64,000 bases of DNA from Candidatus Defluviilinea gracilis (GCA_016716235.1 JADJWS010000007.1:339818-403817), one strand, 5' to 3'. Numbered from the stretch's first letter, positions 1 through 9,048 are shown. Made by a program: numbers and translations. The notes: generated from the sequence alone by a model not told the origin.

Positions 1-341
1 TTTGCGGCGTCTCGTTTCAATCGGTGTAAGAGCAGCGGCGATGTCACCCATGCGAATACACCATGCAAACTGCGCACGGGCAATAACAACAACCGCGCAT
101 CACTGAAGGTCACAGCCCCAGCGTGCAACTCTGCATTGCCGGTGTCTGGTCCGAAAACTTTTGTCCGCATTGAAGAGTCTGTGCATGCGTCCCGAAACAC
201 GCCCTTGAGCGTCGAACCCGGCAAGAACGGAATACCGGTTGCTTTTTCGCGCGCGATGGGTAAGTCAATCACTCCAACGCCCTGCCCGGTCCCTGCGTGT
301 AATGGCGAGATCGCCTGAACAACTAACAGTTTCGCATCCAT
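1..341 (-). CDS. cmr4: Cmr4-like type III-B RAMP protein (N-terminal part, cut by window edge)
   Basis: Cmr4 (Cas7 family) forms the crRNA-bound backbone of the type III-B Cmr effector and cleaves target RNA. Only about 113 N-terminal residues are visible: the start MDAKLLVVQAISPLHAGTGQ, then GVIDLPIAREKATGIPFLPG and STLKGVFRDAC. This is the usual RAMP beginning, with a hydrophobic strand, an H-x-G-x-G turn and the G-S-x-x-K-G-V/A-x-R segment. The start is the ATG at 341, with an AGGAGG ribosome binding site about nine bases before it. It follows cmr1 by 12 bases in one operon. The rest of the gene and presumably cmr5, cmr6 and any CRISPR array lie outside the window. Confidence 0.88.
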   Translation of the reverse strand, partial: MDAKLLVVQAISPLHAGTGQGVGVIDLPIAREKATGIPFLPGSTLKGVFRDACTDSSMRTKVFGPDTGNAELHAGAVTFSDARLLLLPVRSLHGVFAWVTSPLLLHRLKRDAA

Positions 342-353
342 GTTTGGTTCCTC

Positions 354-1625
354 CTATTTCAACGAGTCGAGAAAGGCTTGTAAGACATCGGTATGGCTGC
401 CCAGTGGCGGAATATATGCAACTTCGCTCTCCAGCACATCACTTACTACAGAAGGATGATTCGGCACGCCACTCAAAACCAATCCGCCTGGCGGCGTGTA
501 CATTTCACTCGACTCAACGGTCTCCCATTCCAGAATAGCGGCAAGTCCCACAGCTCCATCGGAACATGCAATCGGGCGCAGAATCAACGGGCTTGCAAGA
601 CGGTCTATGGATTTTTTATCATCAATCAGAATACCTTGGAGTTTAATATCCTCCGGAAGATCTTCATCGTGATGCATGTTGTATTGAATCGGTAATCCAA
701 ACTTGGCGCGTGGAAACCTGTTTTCAACATGTTTGTAGCCAGATATATTTTCAGGGGTATTAATTTCCTTATTAAACAATCGCCTGATTTCATTCGCTTC
801 AGGCCACTGACTCAATCCAAACTCGCCTTTGTATCGTTTTTGTCGAAACTCTTTTAATGCAGTGAAAAGACTCTCCCAAACCTCGCTGGCATTGTCTGTC
901 TTTGTTACCCATTTCATACGAGAATTCGTTGTCAAATGAGGGACGCCCGGGTGCCACACACCGTCTGCCAAAAGATGTTTTGTGAAGAAGTTTTTGTCAA
1001 CCTGATTCCTTGCCGGGGGGTCAATTTTCTGCCACGACCCATCGGCAGAGTCTTTTTTTGCCTCACACTGCAACGCTCCAAACCCCCGCCGTGTGCGTCC
1101 ACCGATACCGCCAAAGGTTTCCCATGCCCACAAAGCCGCCTCAACGTCGTCATTAATATTGTCAACATTCTTATACTTGATTTCCAACTCAAAAGAGGCA
1201 TCTTCATAAACCGGCAACTCATCCTCGCGTAAAGGAAAAGCCACATAACTCCATGCGGAGCCGGGTTGCCCAACATCATTGCCGCTTGCCTTGCCTCGAT
1301 GCGCGCTGACAACCCTCACGTGCACTTTGGAAGGTCCCGGCTTATTCTCTTCAGCGGGTGAACCCCAAATCTCTTCCTCGCGCTTCTTCATAGCCGCCAG
1401 ATTTCCGTCGAAGCCGCCTCCGCGCGTAGCACGCCACCAAAAGCGCAAATGCCCGCGCACTTCGGTCGCGCGGATCGTGGTCAGCGAATCCGGTCGTTGA
1501 GGTTCCTCACCGCCGCCAAACAGGGGGGTAATTACCTTGTATTTCCGAATCTCTATCACCCAGCCGGGCTTTTGAACTTCTTTGTTCACCACCGGCGGGT
1601 TCTTCTCTGGAAGTTTCCTGCTCAT
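354..1625 (-). CDS. cmr1: Cmr1, type III-B RAMP subunit
   Basis: Cmr1 (Cas7-like) sits at the end of the Cmr backbone near the target 5' end. The 423-residue product contains KYKVITPLFGGGEEPQ, RATEVRGHLRFWWRATRGG and WETFGGIGGRTRRGFGALQC, which are the typical Cmr1 N-terminal strand, the RGxLRFWWR motif and the glycine-rich GGxGxRxRRGFG loop. I chose the ATG at 1625 (MSRKLPEK) because its A-T-G-A overlaps the cmr3 stop, giving the four-base coupling also seen between cmr2 and cmr3. A start 20 codons upstream is possible but would overlap cmr3 by over 60 bases. The order cmr2-cmr3-cmr1-cmr4 is normal for III-B loci. Confidence 0.9.
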   Translation of the reverse strand: MSRKLPEKNPPVVNKEVQKPGWVIEIRKYKVITPLFGGGEEPQRPDSLTTIRATEVRGHLRFWWRATRGGGFDGNLAAMKKREEEIWGSPAEENKPGPSKVHVRVVSAHRGKASGNDVGQPGSAWSYVAFPLREDELPVYEDASFELEIKYKNVDNINDDVEAALWAWETFGGIGGRTRRGFGALQCEAKKDSADGSWQKIDPPARNQVDKNFFTKHLLADGVWHPGVPHLTTNSRMKWVTKTDNASEVWESLFTALKEFRQKRYKGEFGLSQWPEANEIRRLFNKEINTPENISGYKHVENRFPRAKFGLPIQYNMHHDEDLPEDIKLQGILIDDKKSIDRLASPLILRPIACSDGAVGLAAILEWETVESSEMYTPPGGLVLSGVPNHPSVVSDVLESEVAYIPPLGSHTDVLQAFLDSLK

Positions 1626-2752
1626 CCGTTCACCTCCATATTCTTCCACGTGCCAAGCAACGCCAGCCCAAAACCATCGCGGCACGCCTGTACATCATCA
1701 CTGATATTATTCAACCACACGCGTTTTATGAAATCCTGCAAATCCGTTACCTGAGTCAGGTCTAGAAAATACACACTCCCGGCAGGCGCCAGTCGGCGGG
1801 TAGGCTTTGGCTCACCACCATTTGGTTTCGAGTAATCCCACCCAGAGATAGTCTGATAACGCGGCACCGCTGATGCCACCACGGTTGCTCCAAATTGGCT
1901 GGTCAGGTAACTCGGAAGATGTCCGTTGGCAAAATACGCCGGGGTCGCAAGGATTAGTCGGCAACTCTTGTCTTCGCTGATCTTCTGCACAATATCCTCA
2001 GGGCAGGTGGCATCTGCGAACACATTTGAAGTTGCCCACCATTGTACAATCCGCCGCTCACCGCCCAAAAAGTCCACGCCGGCTTGTAACCCAGCATCCG
2101 AAGTCAATGCGATTGCAAGCGAAGACGCGTTCTCGGTGGTGAATTCCATGCCGCTGGTTTGAAACAAAGCGCCCTCTCGGGAAGCATGTGTATCCGGTTG
2201 GATGCTGACGTGTGTGCGATGATCGCGCGGCAGTTCCTCCATACCTAAAGTTTTCGCGTCGAACGGTCCATCATCCACCCCGTTGTGTAACCATTCTTTC
2301 ATCGTTGGCCACGTCCATAAGCGTGGGGTTTTGTAATACGGCTTATCTTTGATCTGTGGATCACGCCCAACCAAGTGCGACACTCCCAAATCGGTTGAGT
2401 TAGTAGATACTCGAATCGGCGCAAGAGCATATCGTAGCACGATGCCCTTATCACTCGTCTCAACCACCAAAGCGTCCGCAGGGGCGGGGAAGTATCTCTC
2501 CACAATGGCTTCATTTGCATCTAATTCAACCAGCACCGGTCCATGGATGGAGTTTTCCAACAATCTATTCAATTTGGTTGCATCAAATTTGCCATTGGAA
2601 GCATCCGTTCCTGCCCGTGTCCGCACCGCCCCAATCACCGTAGATGGAAATGGGAACGGTAGAGAATCTGCCCGCTCGCCAGGCGTTGCAACGAAGGGCT
2701 TGCCATCTCGAAAAATCAAAGGGTCACGCGGGATTACCAACCATTCACTCAT
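1622..2752 (-). CDS. cmr3: Cmr3, type III-B RAMP subunit (Cas5 group)
   Basis: Cmr3 is the Cas5-type subunit that holds the 5' tag of the crRNA and contacts Cmr2. The 376-residue protein opens with WLVIPRDPLIFRDGKPF, the usual Cmr3 beginning (P-x-D-x-x-x-F-R-D-G-K-P-F), followed by FPFPSTVIGAVRTRAG. It ends with a glycine-rich RAMP segment, RDGFGLALLGTWKNMEV. The start codon overlaps the cmr2 stop by four bases and its stop overlaps the cmr1 start by four bases, so the three genes are translationally coupled. Length is close to the family norm. Confidence 0.88.
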   Translation of the reverse strand: MSEWLVIPRDPLIFRDGKPFVATPGERADSLPFPFPSTVIGAVRTRAGTDASNGKFDATKLNRLLENSIHGPVLVELDANEAIVERYFPAPADALVVETSDKGIVLRYALAPIRVSTNSTDLGVSHLVGRDPQIKDKPYYKTPRLWTWPTMKEWLHNGVDDGPFDAKTLGMEELPRDHRTHVSIQPDTHASREGALFQTSGMEFTTENASSLAIALTSDAGLQAGVDFLGGERRIVQWWATSNVFADATCPEDIVQKISEDKSCRLILATPAYFANGHLPSYLTSQFGATVVASAVPRYQTISGWDYSKPNGGEPKPTRRLAPAGSVYFLDLTQVTDLQDFIKRVWLNNISDDVQACRDGFGLALLGTWKNMEVNG

Positions 2753-4482
2753 TGCGCCTCCCCCTCTATCCCTGCTAGTTCCTTGGCAACAATCATTTCG
2801 CGGGCAAGTTCATCAAGCGAGATGGTTTGGATCCAACCTGCAAAGCTTGCTTTGACTTGCTCATTGACTTGCTGATCACTACCCGACTCGCGCTTCCGCT
2901 CAACAATTCGAATCGCCTCTTTGGCTTTCGCGTCAGGTGGAATCTCTGTATTGAATAACACTTGGTGTAACTCATGCAACTCGTACGCCGTTCCGCCGCT
3001 GATCGCGCCGTCGCGCGCGTATGTGATCAACTCGGTCAGGCGCGCATGAAGAACACTGAACTTGTCAGAGATGGAGCGGTCAACTCCACTGCGCTTGCTC
3101 AGGATGATTGCCAGTCCGTTTTTGCCTTCCACGACTTTTGCATCTTTTTCCGCTTTCCGCACGAGTTGCAGAGCATTCGATAGCGGTTCCAGATGATGGA
3201 CAATGACGATCCCAACAGACAGGGAAGGCTTGATTGTGCCGCCCTTTCCATCAGATATTGCATACTCTTCCATCAAGCTTCCAAAAGTGGACTGTAATTC
3301 ATTAGCACAATCTAAAACCGAGGGTAAAGGCAGGTACGCTAACACATCGTCACCACCAGAATAAATCAGCACACCTTGAGTGCGCCCAACGATCTCTCTT
3401 GCATGTTGCACGAACCTTGCCAGTGATTGCGAAATATTTTGATGAGTTTCCATCCTTGTTTGCCCATCAATGATCTTGCCCATAAAATCACCATCCGCGG
3501 CAAGCAAGGCGTAGTAGGCGGTAGGCGTGGCATTGCCTGCATATTTCTTTAACAGGTTTAGATAATCTGCCCGCTGTTCAGGTGTTAGTTTTTGAGTCGG
3601 AAATGCATCCTCGAACCGGCTTTCAAATACCAAGCCTTCCTCTGCGCCATCCAACGTGTCAGAATCAACGGGCAATTTGGCGCGGAGAGCCTCGATCAAA
3701 GTTTGAGCTTCCCCGTTTTTCTGGTTGAATTTTTCCACAAACGGCAACGCCGCCATATCTGATGTGCTCTTGAAGTTCGGAGTACTGTCAAGCCTGCCAA
3801 GCCGCTTGAGCAAATCCACACCTGAGAGTTGCTCCCCGCGCCGCGCTCGATAGCGCGTGTATAAGTTTTTGGTTTTTTGTGTACGAACGTCCTCTGTATC
3901 GTTTCTCTCCGCATATTCCGCTCTCGGAATAACCGACTCGCGCGCGCCATCTAAGGATGATTTAGGAGTGCCTGCCGACCATGTCGGTTGTTGAAAATTG
4001 CGGATAGTTTTTCGGGCTGCTAAAAACATTTCCGCCTTGTTGCGCGCTTCCGCATAGTTGCCTGCATTGGATTCTTCGAATGGAACGCTAACCCAATAGA
4101 ATTCAAGCAAGTCGTCAACCTGCTGATTAGCCACTCCCTCATTGTAAGCACGACCATGAATGTGTGACTTGGCATCCGCCCACAATTCTTGAAGGCGTGC
4201 ACCTACTGCTGTGCGAACCCCTGTAGCAATTCGTTCAGGGTTATCCACAACAGCAATAACTTTATTCGGAGAACTGTACTGACTTGCCGGTTCAAGTAGT
4301 CTGATGTCAGCAGGATGTGGAAAAACAAGCCAATCAAGAAAGCCAGAGTCCGCGATATTTTTCGCTGCGGCTTTTGATAATTCACTTAACATCCATGAAC
4401 CGTACCACAAGTCACGGCTACGACGGGCAGTGTTAATAAAATCCTGTACAGGACCGACTGAAAAAATAATTAGATGCTTCAT
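2749..4482 (-). CDS. cmr2: Cmr2/Cas10 without HD nuclease domain, cyclic-oligoadenylate synthase palm intact
   Basis: Large subunit of the Cmr complex. Cas10 palm domains convert ATP into cyclic oligoadenylate when target RNA binds. The protein has 577 residues, much shorter than HD-containing Cmr2 (often above 800). It starts directly with the first ferredoxin-like fold (HLIIFSVGPVQDFINTARRS, then DLWYGSW), so the N-terminal HD DNase is absent. The second palm carries GVLIYSGGDDVLAYLPL with an intact GGDD, so second-messenger synthesis should be possible. Only one cysteine is apparent in the whole chain, so no Cys4 zinc ribbon is visible. A GGGAGG site lies about ten bases before the ATG, and the gene is coupled upstream to a 32-codon ORF. 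Associated CARF effectors are not in the window. Confidence 0.92.
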   Translation of the reverse strand: MKHLIIFSVGPVQDFINTARRSRDLWYGSWMLSELSKAAAKNIADSGFLDWLVFPHPADIRLLEPASQYSSPNKVIAVVDNPERIATGVRTAVGARLQELWADAKSHIHGRAYNEGVANQQVDDLLEFYWVSVPFEESNAGNYAEARNKAEMFLAARKTIRNFQQPTWSAGTPKSSLDGARESVIPRAEYAERNDTEDVRTQKTKNLYTRYRARRGEQLSGVDLLKRLGRLDSTPNFKSTSDMAALPFVEKFNQKNGEAQTLIEALRAKLPVDSDTLDGAEEGLVFESRFEDAFPTQKLTPEQRADYLNLLKKYAGNATPTAYYALLAADGDFMGKIIDGQTRMETHQNISQSLARFVQHAREIVGRTQGVLIYSGGDDVLAYLPLPSVLDCANELQSTFGSLMEEYAISDGKGGTIKPSLSVGIVIVHHLEPLSNALQLVRKAEKDAKVVEGKNGLAIILSKRSGVDRSISDKFSVLHARLTELITYARDGAISGGTAYELHELHQVLFNTEIPPDAKAKEAIRIVERKRESGSDQQVNEQVKASFAGWIQTISLDELAREMIVAKELAGIEGEAQ

Positions 4483-4580
4483 TAATTATTATCCTCCCTG
4501 CCTGCCTTATGAAAGACACGCTCTGCTCCACCCAAATTCGCGTAGATCATCATTTCCAATTTGTTTGTGATCTTTGTCAT
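4482..4580 (-). CDS. 32-residue ORF coupled to cmr2
   Basis: A 32-codon frame (MTKITNKLEMMIYANLGGAE...) begins at 4580 after a GGAG motif about nine bases upstream. Its TAA stop overlaps the cmr2 ATG by one base (TAATG). It resembles nothing I recognise. It could be a leader peptide that tunes cmr2 translation, or a chance frame; the ribosome binding site and the exact coupling argue mildly for translation. Confidence 0.4.
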   Translation of the reverse strand: MTKITNKLEMMIYANLGGAERVFHKAGREDNN

Positions 4581-4751
4581 ATTCTGCTCCGTTGAAAACC
4601 GATCAGAAGAGCGACTACAAAACCTGTGAATTTCCCACAAGCACAAGTTACATCGAAAATTATAAGGCGTCGCTAACAGAAATGCAATACTTTTCAGGAA
4701 AAACGATTCATAGAATTAACCTCCCAGATTGGGCATCACTTTGGAAAGATG

Positions 4752-4793
4752 ATAGGATTCCCGCCATAAAATTCTGGCGGGAATCCTATTTTG
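4752..4793. terminator. Perfect 15-bp inverted repeat, terminator-like
   Basis: Arms at 4752-4766 and 4775-4789 (ATAGGATTCCCGCCA and its complement) enclose an eight-base loop. The plus-strand side is followed by TTT. It lies between the cmr operon promoter region and the small lysine-rich gene on the minus strand, so it probably ends that gene's transcript and insulates cmr. The T-run is weak in both directions. Confidence 0.55.
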
Positions 4794-4803
4794 AACGAAC
4801 CCA

Positions 4804-4923
4804 TTAGCCAACACCAAACGGACTCTTCTGCTTCTTCTCCTTCTTCAACTTGCGTTTCTCCTTGATATTGCGCTTGGCTTTCTTCTTTTGTTCTTTACTG
4901 CCTTTATCGCGGTTGTGACTCAT
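4804..4923 (-). CDS. Small lysine-rich protein of unknown function (39 residues)
   Basis: A 39-codon frame (MSHNRDKGSKEQKKKAKRNI..., ending QKSPFGVG) starts at 4923 behind a GGAG motif. About 16 of 39 residues are lysine and the rest are mostly polar, so the product is strongly basic and likely disordered. It may bind nucleic acid or ribosomes, but that is only an inference from charge. It stands alone between an inverted repeat at 4752-4793 and a strong hairpin at 4952-4993. Similar short Lys-rich ORFs are common in genomes and often unannotated. Confidence 0.6.
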   Translation of the reverse strand: MSHNRDKGSKEQKKKAKRNIKEKRKLKKEKKQKSPFGVG

Positions 4924-4951
4924 GGTGGTCTCCTTTCGACCCCCCTCCCAG

Positions 4952-4993
4952 CCTCCCCCAAATCCGACTGGGGTTCGTCGGATTTGGGGGAGG
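4952..4993. terminator. Strong 17-bp hairpin downstream of the ABC exporter genes
   Basis: Arms CCTCCCCCAAATCCGAC (4952-4968) and its complement (4977-4993) form a very stable stem with an eight-base loop. It lies just past the stop of the ABC exporter gene at 5022. There is no T-tract, so it may be a palindromic repeat or a transcript-stabilising structure rather than a classical terminator. Confidence 0.5.
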
Positions 4994-5021
4994 TGCCCGA
5001 TAGGGCGGTGGGGATTGGGTC

Positions 5022-6896
5022 TTAATCCGCCGCCATCGCCTCCCCCGAAATCTCCGAGGTCTGAGAGACCTCGGAGATTTGCGCCCCGACAGCCTCCGTA
5101 AACCCATACTGCTCCTCCAACTCGTGCCTGAACTGTTGCGTGTACAGGCGGTAATAATGTCCGCGCTGTTTGAGCAAATCAGCGTGCGAGCCTTGCTCGG
5201 CGATTTTTCCATTTTCGATCACCACGATTCGATTCGCCTTGCGGATGGTCGAGAGGCGGTGCGCGATGACGAACGACGTGCGTCCGCGCATCAACGCTTC
5301 CATGCCGCGCTGGATCAACGCCTCGGTGAGCGTATCCACGCTGGAGGTGGCTTCGTCCATGATGAAGAGTTCGGGGCGGGCAAGCACGGCTCGCGCCAGA
5401 CTGATCAACTGTTTCTGCCCAACGGAGAGCAAATTGCCGCCTTCGCCCACGTTGTGGTCGTAGCCTTTTTCTAACGTCACGATGAAATCATGCGCGCCCG
5501 CAATTTTCGCGGCGTCGGTCACTTCTTCATCGGTCGCGTTCAATCGTCCATAGCAGATGTTGTCGCGCACACTGCCCGAGAAGAGATGCGGCGTCTGCAA
5601 CACGATCCCGATGCGGCTGTGGATCGAAGCGAGCGTGTAATCCATGTAATCCCGCCCGTTGATGCGGATCGTCCCTTTGCGCGGCTCGTAGAAGCGGCAC
5701 AGCAGATTCACGATCGTGGACTTTCCTCCGCCCGTCGGACCGACGAGCGCGATCATCTCGCCCGCTCTCACCTTCAGCGAGAAGTCGGTGAGGACGGGCT
5801 TGCGTTCTTCGTAGAAGAAATCCACGCCCTCGAATTCGATCTCGCCCATCAGCGTTTGCGCCTCGACCGCGTCGCTTCTATCGTGGACTTCGGGCGGGGT
5901 ATCTATCAACTTGAAGATTCTCTCCGCCGAGGCGATGGAGTGCTGCATCTCCGCGTAGACGCGCGCCAAGTCCTGCACGGGCCACATCATGAACGTGAGA
6001 TACGACACGAAGGCTTGAATCCCGCCGATGGTCATCGCGCCGACGGTGATCTGTTGTCCGCCGTAGCCGACGATGAGTCCCAGCGCGAGCGCGGCGATGA
6101 TCTGCACGGTGGGGAGGAAGAGCGCTGAGAGCCACGCGGCCCGATACGACGATCGGTACATCGTCGTGGTCAACTCTTGAAATTCTTTCGTGTTCTCGTC
6201 TTCGCGCAAGAGAGCCTTCACCACGCGCACGCCTTGAAAGTTTTCGTTGAACGCGCCCGTGATCTTCGAGTTCGTGCGCCGCGACACGCGATACTCCACC
6301 AAAATGAACTGACGGAACTTGATCGCGATGAAGATCATCAACGGGATGATGGTGAACACGATCAACGCCAGTTTCCAGTTGATGATCGCCATGAAGATCA
6401 GCGATGTGACGATGTTCATCACCGCCCACGTCGAATCCACGATGCCCCAACTGACGAGGTCCGAGACGCGCCCCGTGTCCGATGTGACGCGCGCGATGAG
6501 GCGTCCCACCGAGTTCTGCGAGTAATACGAAAGCGACAGTTGCTGCAAATGATTGAACAGCATTCGGCGTAAGTCGTATTGCACGCGTTCGCCCATCACG
6601 CCCGCGAGGTAGATGAACGTGAACACCGTGCACGCCTGAAACAAAATGATCGAGCCGTAGATCCACGCGATGCGCGTCAATGCGGCGGTATTCTCCAAGC
6701 GGATACCCGTATCCACGATCTCCTTGTTCAGGTATGTGAAGTACGCATCCGTCGAGGACGTCGCCGCGATGGTGATAAAAAACCCGACCACCCATTTCCA
6801 ATGCGGGCGAAGCAGACTCGCAATCCGCTTGAACACGGGCATGGTGAGCTGTGATGTGAATTCTTCTTCTTCAATTTCAATTAATTCTTCGCTCAT
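5022..6896 (-). CDS. Heterodimeric ABC exporter half, canonical catalytic Glu
   Basis: ABC transporter with fused membrane (about residues 30-330) and ATPase domains, 624 residues. The ATPase part has Walker A GPTGGGKST, Walker B LFIMDEATSS with the catalytic glutamate, and the switch histidine in FVIAHR. The signature is LSVGQ instead of LSGGQ. Its partner at 7100 has the complementary pattern (LSGGQ but Asp in place of Glu), so the pair should form one canonical and one degenerate ATP site, as in TM287/288- or LmrCD-type heterodimers. Substrate is unknown; such pairs often export drugs or lipids. The start at 6896 has a GGAG site. The C-terminal tail QISEVSQTSEIS is encoded by a near-perfect inverted repeat (about 5047-5082), so the tail is probably repeat-derived. 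Confidence 0.9.
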   Translation of the reverse strand: MSEELIEIEEEEFTSQLTMPVFKRIASLLRPHWKWVVGFFITIAATSSTDAYFTYLNKEIVDTGIRLENTAALTRIAWIYGSIILFQACTVFTFIYLAGVMGERVQYDLRRMLFNHLQQLSLSYYSQNSVGRLIARVTSDTGRVSDLVSWGIVDSTWAVMNIVTSLIFMAIINWKLALIVFTIIPLMIFIAIKFRQFILVEYRVSRRTNSKITGAFNENFQGVRVVKALLREDENTKEFQELTTTMYRSSYRAAWLSALFLPTVQIIAALALGLIVGYGGQQITVGAMTIGGIQAFVSYLTFMMWPVQDLARVYAEMQHSIASAERIFKLIDTPPEVHDRSDAVEAQTLMGEIEFEGVDFFYEERKPVLTDFSLKVRAGEMIALVGPTGGGKSTIVNLLCRFYEPRKGTIRINGRDYMDYTLASIHSRIGIVLQTPHLFSGSVRDNICYGRLNATDEEVTDAAKIAGAHDFIVTLEKGYDHNVGEGGNLLSVGQKQLISLARAVLARPELFIMDEATSSVDTLTEALIQRGMEALMRGRTSFVIAHRLSTIRKANRIVVIENGKIAEQGSHADLLKQRGHYYRLYTQQFRHELEEQYGFTEAVGAQISEVSQTSEISGEAMAAD

Positions 6897-6917
6897 GATA
6901 TTTCTCCGTTACATCTG

Positions 6918-7095
6918 GTGGTCATGTACGCGCCTTCCGCGCTGAGCGGAGTGGCGCGTGATGTTCGCGCCACGCAGTCGAAGCGCCGCCGTATCGAGAC
7001 CACACCTCTTGTTTTCATGTGATCATCTGCTTACATGTTGCCTGCTGGTTTCGATACGACCTTCGCAACGAACGCTCAGGTCTACTCAACCAGCG
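6918..7095. repeat. Palindromic repeat pair of the GGTGGTCGAG/TATCGAGACCACC family
   Basis: The 200-base gap between the two exporter genes contains an element bounded by TGGTGGTC near 6920 and TATCGAGACCAC near 7003. A second one runs from CTGGTTTCGATACG near 7050 to CTACTCAACCAGCG near 7094. The same two patterns recur at 21795-21947, 33933-34073, 34750-34891 and 42824-42943. No coding potential was seen here. Confidence 0.75.
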
Positions 7096-7099
7096 AGAT

Positions 7100-8935
7100 T
7101 TAGTTGATTCGAGAAATTTCTAATTCCAATTCTTCATCTATCCTTGTTTGGATATCGTAGATTCTCCGATACATTCCATCTTGCTGAGAAAGCAACTCCT
7201 CATGCGTTCCCATCTGAATCACCTCACCTTTATCCAACACAAGGATCAAGTCGGCGACCATCACAGATTGAATGCGGTGTGCGATGATGAACGTGGTGCG
7301 GTTCTGCATCAGCCCGTTCAATGCGCCGCGGATCTCCGCTTCGGTCTCGGGGTCCACGCTGGAGGTCGAGTCGTCCAAAATCAAAATGCGCGGATTCTTC
7401 AACAGCGTGCGCGCGATGGTCGTGCGTTGCTTTTGTCCGCCAGAGAGGGTCACGCCTTTCTCACCGACGATGGTTTTGTAGCCATCGGGGAACGTCATAA
7501 TCACATCATGGATCGCGGCGGCTTTCGCGGCGCGTTCCACTTCCTCATCTGAAACGTCGCGCCCAACTCCGTACGTGATGTTCTCGCGGATCGAACGGCT
7601 GAACAGGAACGGCTCCTGCTCCACGATGCCGATCTGCCTCCGCAAGAACGAGCGCGAGTAATCTTTCAACTCCACGCCATCGAGCAGGATTCGTCCGCCC
7701 GTGTATTCGTGGAAGCGGGGGAGCAGATTCACCAGCGACGTTTTGCCCGATCCCGTTGACCCAAGCAACGCCACCGCCTGCCCAGGCTTCACGTGGAAGG
7801 AAATATCTTTCAGCGCGTTGGATTTTCCATCCGAGTACATGAATGAGACATTCTCGAAGACAAGATCGCCTCTTACTGGACCTTCGGGCTGGTACGCCCC
7901 ATCGTGGAGCGGTTCGCGCGTCTGCTTCACCACATCCATGAGGCGACCGTACGAGACAAGTCCCGTTGAGGCTGAGACGATGATGCGCCCCAAGTTGCGG
8001 ATGGGCCAGATCAGCCACACGACCAAGCCGACATACGCGATGTACATGCCGACGGTGATCTCTCCGCGGATCGCCATGTTGGCGGCGTAGATGAACCCGA
8101 ACAGCATTTGAAATCCAAGCACGATATCCGAGAGGGGCCAGAACATCGAGTGCATGAACAGCAAAATTTTGCCCTTCAAGAACTTGCCCCAGTTGTCCTT
8201 CTCGAATTTTGATTTTTCATACTCCTGCCGCGCAAACGCTTTGACCACGCGCACGCCCGTTAGATTCTCTTGCAGGGTGGTGGAGAGGATCGCCTCTTGC
8301 GCTTGATATTCTTCGTAGGCTTTTGTCACCCGCTTGAAGAACCACAGCGAGACGAGCAGGATGAACGGAATCACCACCACTGAGACCAATCCCAACTTCA
8401 CGTTGAGATTCAGAATCGCGATGAAGTTGATCACGAACAGCAAGACGATCCGTCCCACGCCGATGCCTTGCTCGCTGAAGAAGCGGCGCAGCGCGTCCAC
8501 GTCTGAGGTGACGCGTTCGATCAGGTCGCCTGTCGGCGTGGTGGCGTGATACGAAAAACTCAATCGCTGGATGTGATCGAAGAGGAAGTCCCTCAGGCGG
8601 CGCGTGATTCCTTCGGCGGTGTAGGCGGCTAAACGTCCCGAAATGAACGAGGCGCTTCCTTCCACCAGCGCGAGCGCGACGAATCCGCCCGCGATCCAAA
8701 GCGAAGTCGTGATGAGGCTTCCGCCGATGAAATTCTGTTGGGTCAATACATCGTCGGCAAAATAGCGGAGCAAAATGTACGTGTACGTTTTCGACAACGC
8801 CGAGATTGCAAGCGCGGCGGTCGCGCCGAGATACGGCATGCGGTAATCCACCATCATGCGCCAAAGCCCCTTGAGGCGGTTTTCATGCACGGTGTTGCGG
8901 AAGTCGAAGGTAATTGCGGGTTCGATTGTAGTCAT
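7100..8935 (-). CDS. Heterodimeric ABC exporter half, degenerate Walker B (Asp)
   Basis: Second ABC exporter half, 611 residues from the ATG at 8935 (MTTIEPAITFDF), which has a GGAG site about nine bases upstream. Six membrane helices (about residues 35-320) precede the ATPase with Walker A GSTGSGKTS, signature LSGGQ, Walker B ILILDDSTSSVD and the histidine in FIIAHR. The residue after the Walker B Asp is Asp rather than Glu, the hallmark of the weakly hydrolysing site in heterodimeric exporters. It is transcribed before the partner at 5022. Upstream lie a terminator hairpin, a short leader peptide, a palindromic operator and a promoter, so expression is probably inducible. Confidence 0.9.
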   Translation of the reverse strand: MTTIEPAITFDFRNTVHENRLKGLWRMMVDYRMPYLGATAALAISALSKTYTYILLRYFADDVLTQQNFIGGSLITTSLWIAGGFVALALVEGSASFISGRLAAYTAEGITRRLRDFLFDHIQRLSFSYHATTPTGDLIERVTSDVDALRRFFSEQGIGVGRIVLLFVINFIAILNLNVKLGLVSVVVIPFILLVSLWFFKRVTKAYEEYQAQEAILSTTLQENLTGVRVVKAFARQEYEKSKFEKDNWGKFLKGKILLFMHSMFWPLSDIVLGFQMLFGFIYAANMAIRGEITVGMYIAYVGLVVWLIWPIRNLGRIIVSASTGLVSYGRLMDVVKQTREPLHDGAYQPEGPVRGDLVFENVSFMYSDGKSNALKDISFHVKPGQAVALLGSTGSGKTSLVNLLPRFHEYTGGRILLDGVELKDYSRSFLRRQIGIVEQEPFLFSRSIRENITYGVGRDVSDEEVERAAKAAAIHDVIMTFPDGYKTIVGEKGVTLSGGQKQRTTIARTLLKNPRILILDDSTSSVDPETEAEIRGALNGLMQNRTTFIIAHRIQSVMVADLILVLDKGEVIQMGTHEELLSQQDGMYRRIYDIQTRIDEELELEISRIN

Positions 8936-8952
8936 TGCATTCTCCAATTATT

Positions 8953-9003
8953 GTGTAGATGGCGCTCTCTTGCGCCATCGGCGTTAGAGAACGCCTCCTA
9001 CAC
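8953..9003. repeat. Imperfect palindromic repeat upstream of exporter operon
   Basis: GTGTAG (8953) and CTACAC (about 9003) flank nested palindromes built from GGCGCTCTC/TTGCGCC and GGCGTTAGAGAACGCC. It lies in the leader between the attenuator hairpin and the first exporter gene. Confidence 0.6.
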
Positions 9004-9009
9004 AAAGCA

Positions 9010-9048
9010 AAATTAAACAAAAAGGCTGTGACGAGTACGCCACAGCCT
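9010..9048 (-). terminator. Rho-independent terminator in exporter leader (candidate attenuator)
   Basis: On the minus strand the stem AGGCTGTG/CACAGCCT (9041-9048 with 9023-9030) with a ten-base loop is followed by TTTTTGTTTAATT. It lies after a 27-codon leader ORF and before the ABC exporter genes, with no other gene to terminate. A premature terminator that can be bypassed is the simplest reading. Confidence 0.75.

Noticed and set aside
4574..4807. 77-codon plus-strand frame between cmr2 and the small lysine-rich gene
   Set aside because: It runs through the inverted repeat at 4752-4789, has no ribosome binding site and overlaps the cmr promoter region.
5490..6128. 212-codon plus-strand frame opposite the ABC exporter
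   Set aside because: Shadow frame of a clearly recognised ABC transporter; composition rich in Arg, His and Asp without motif.
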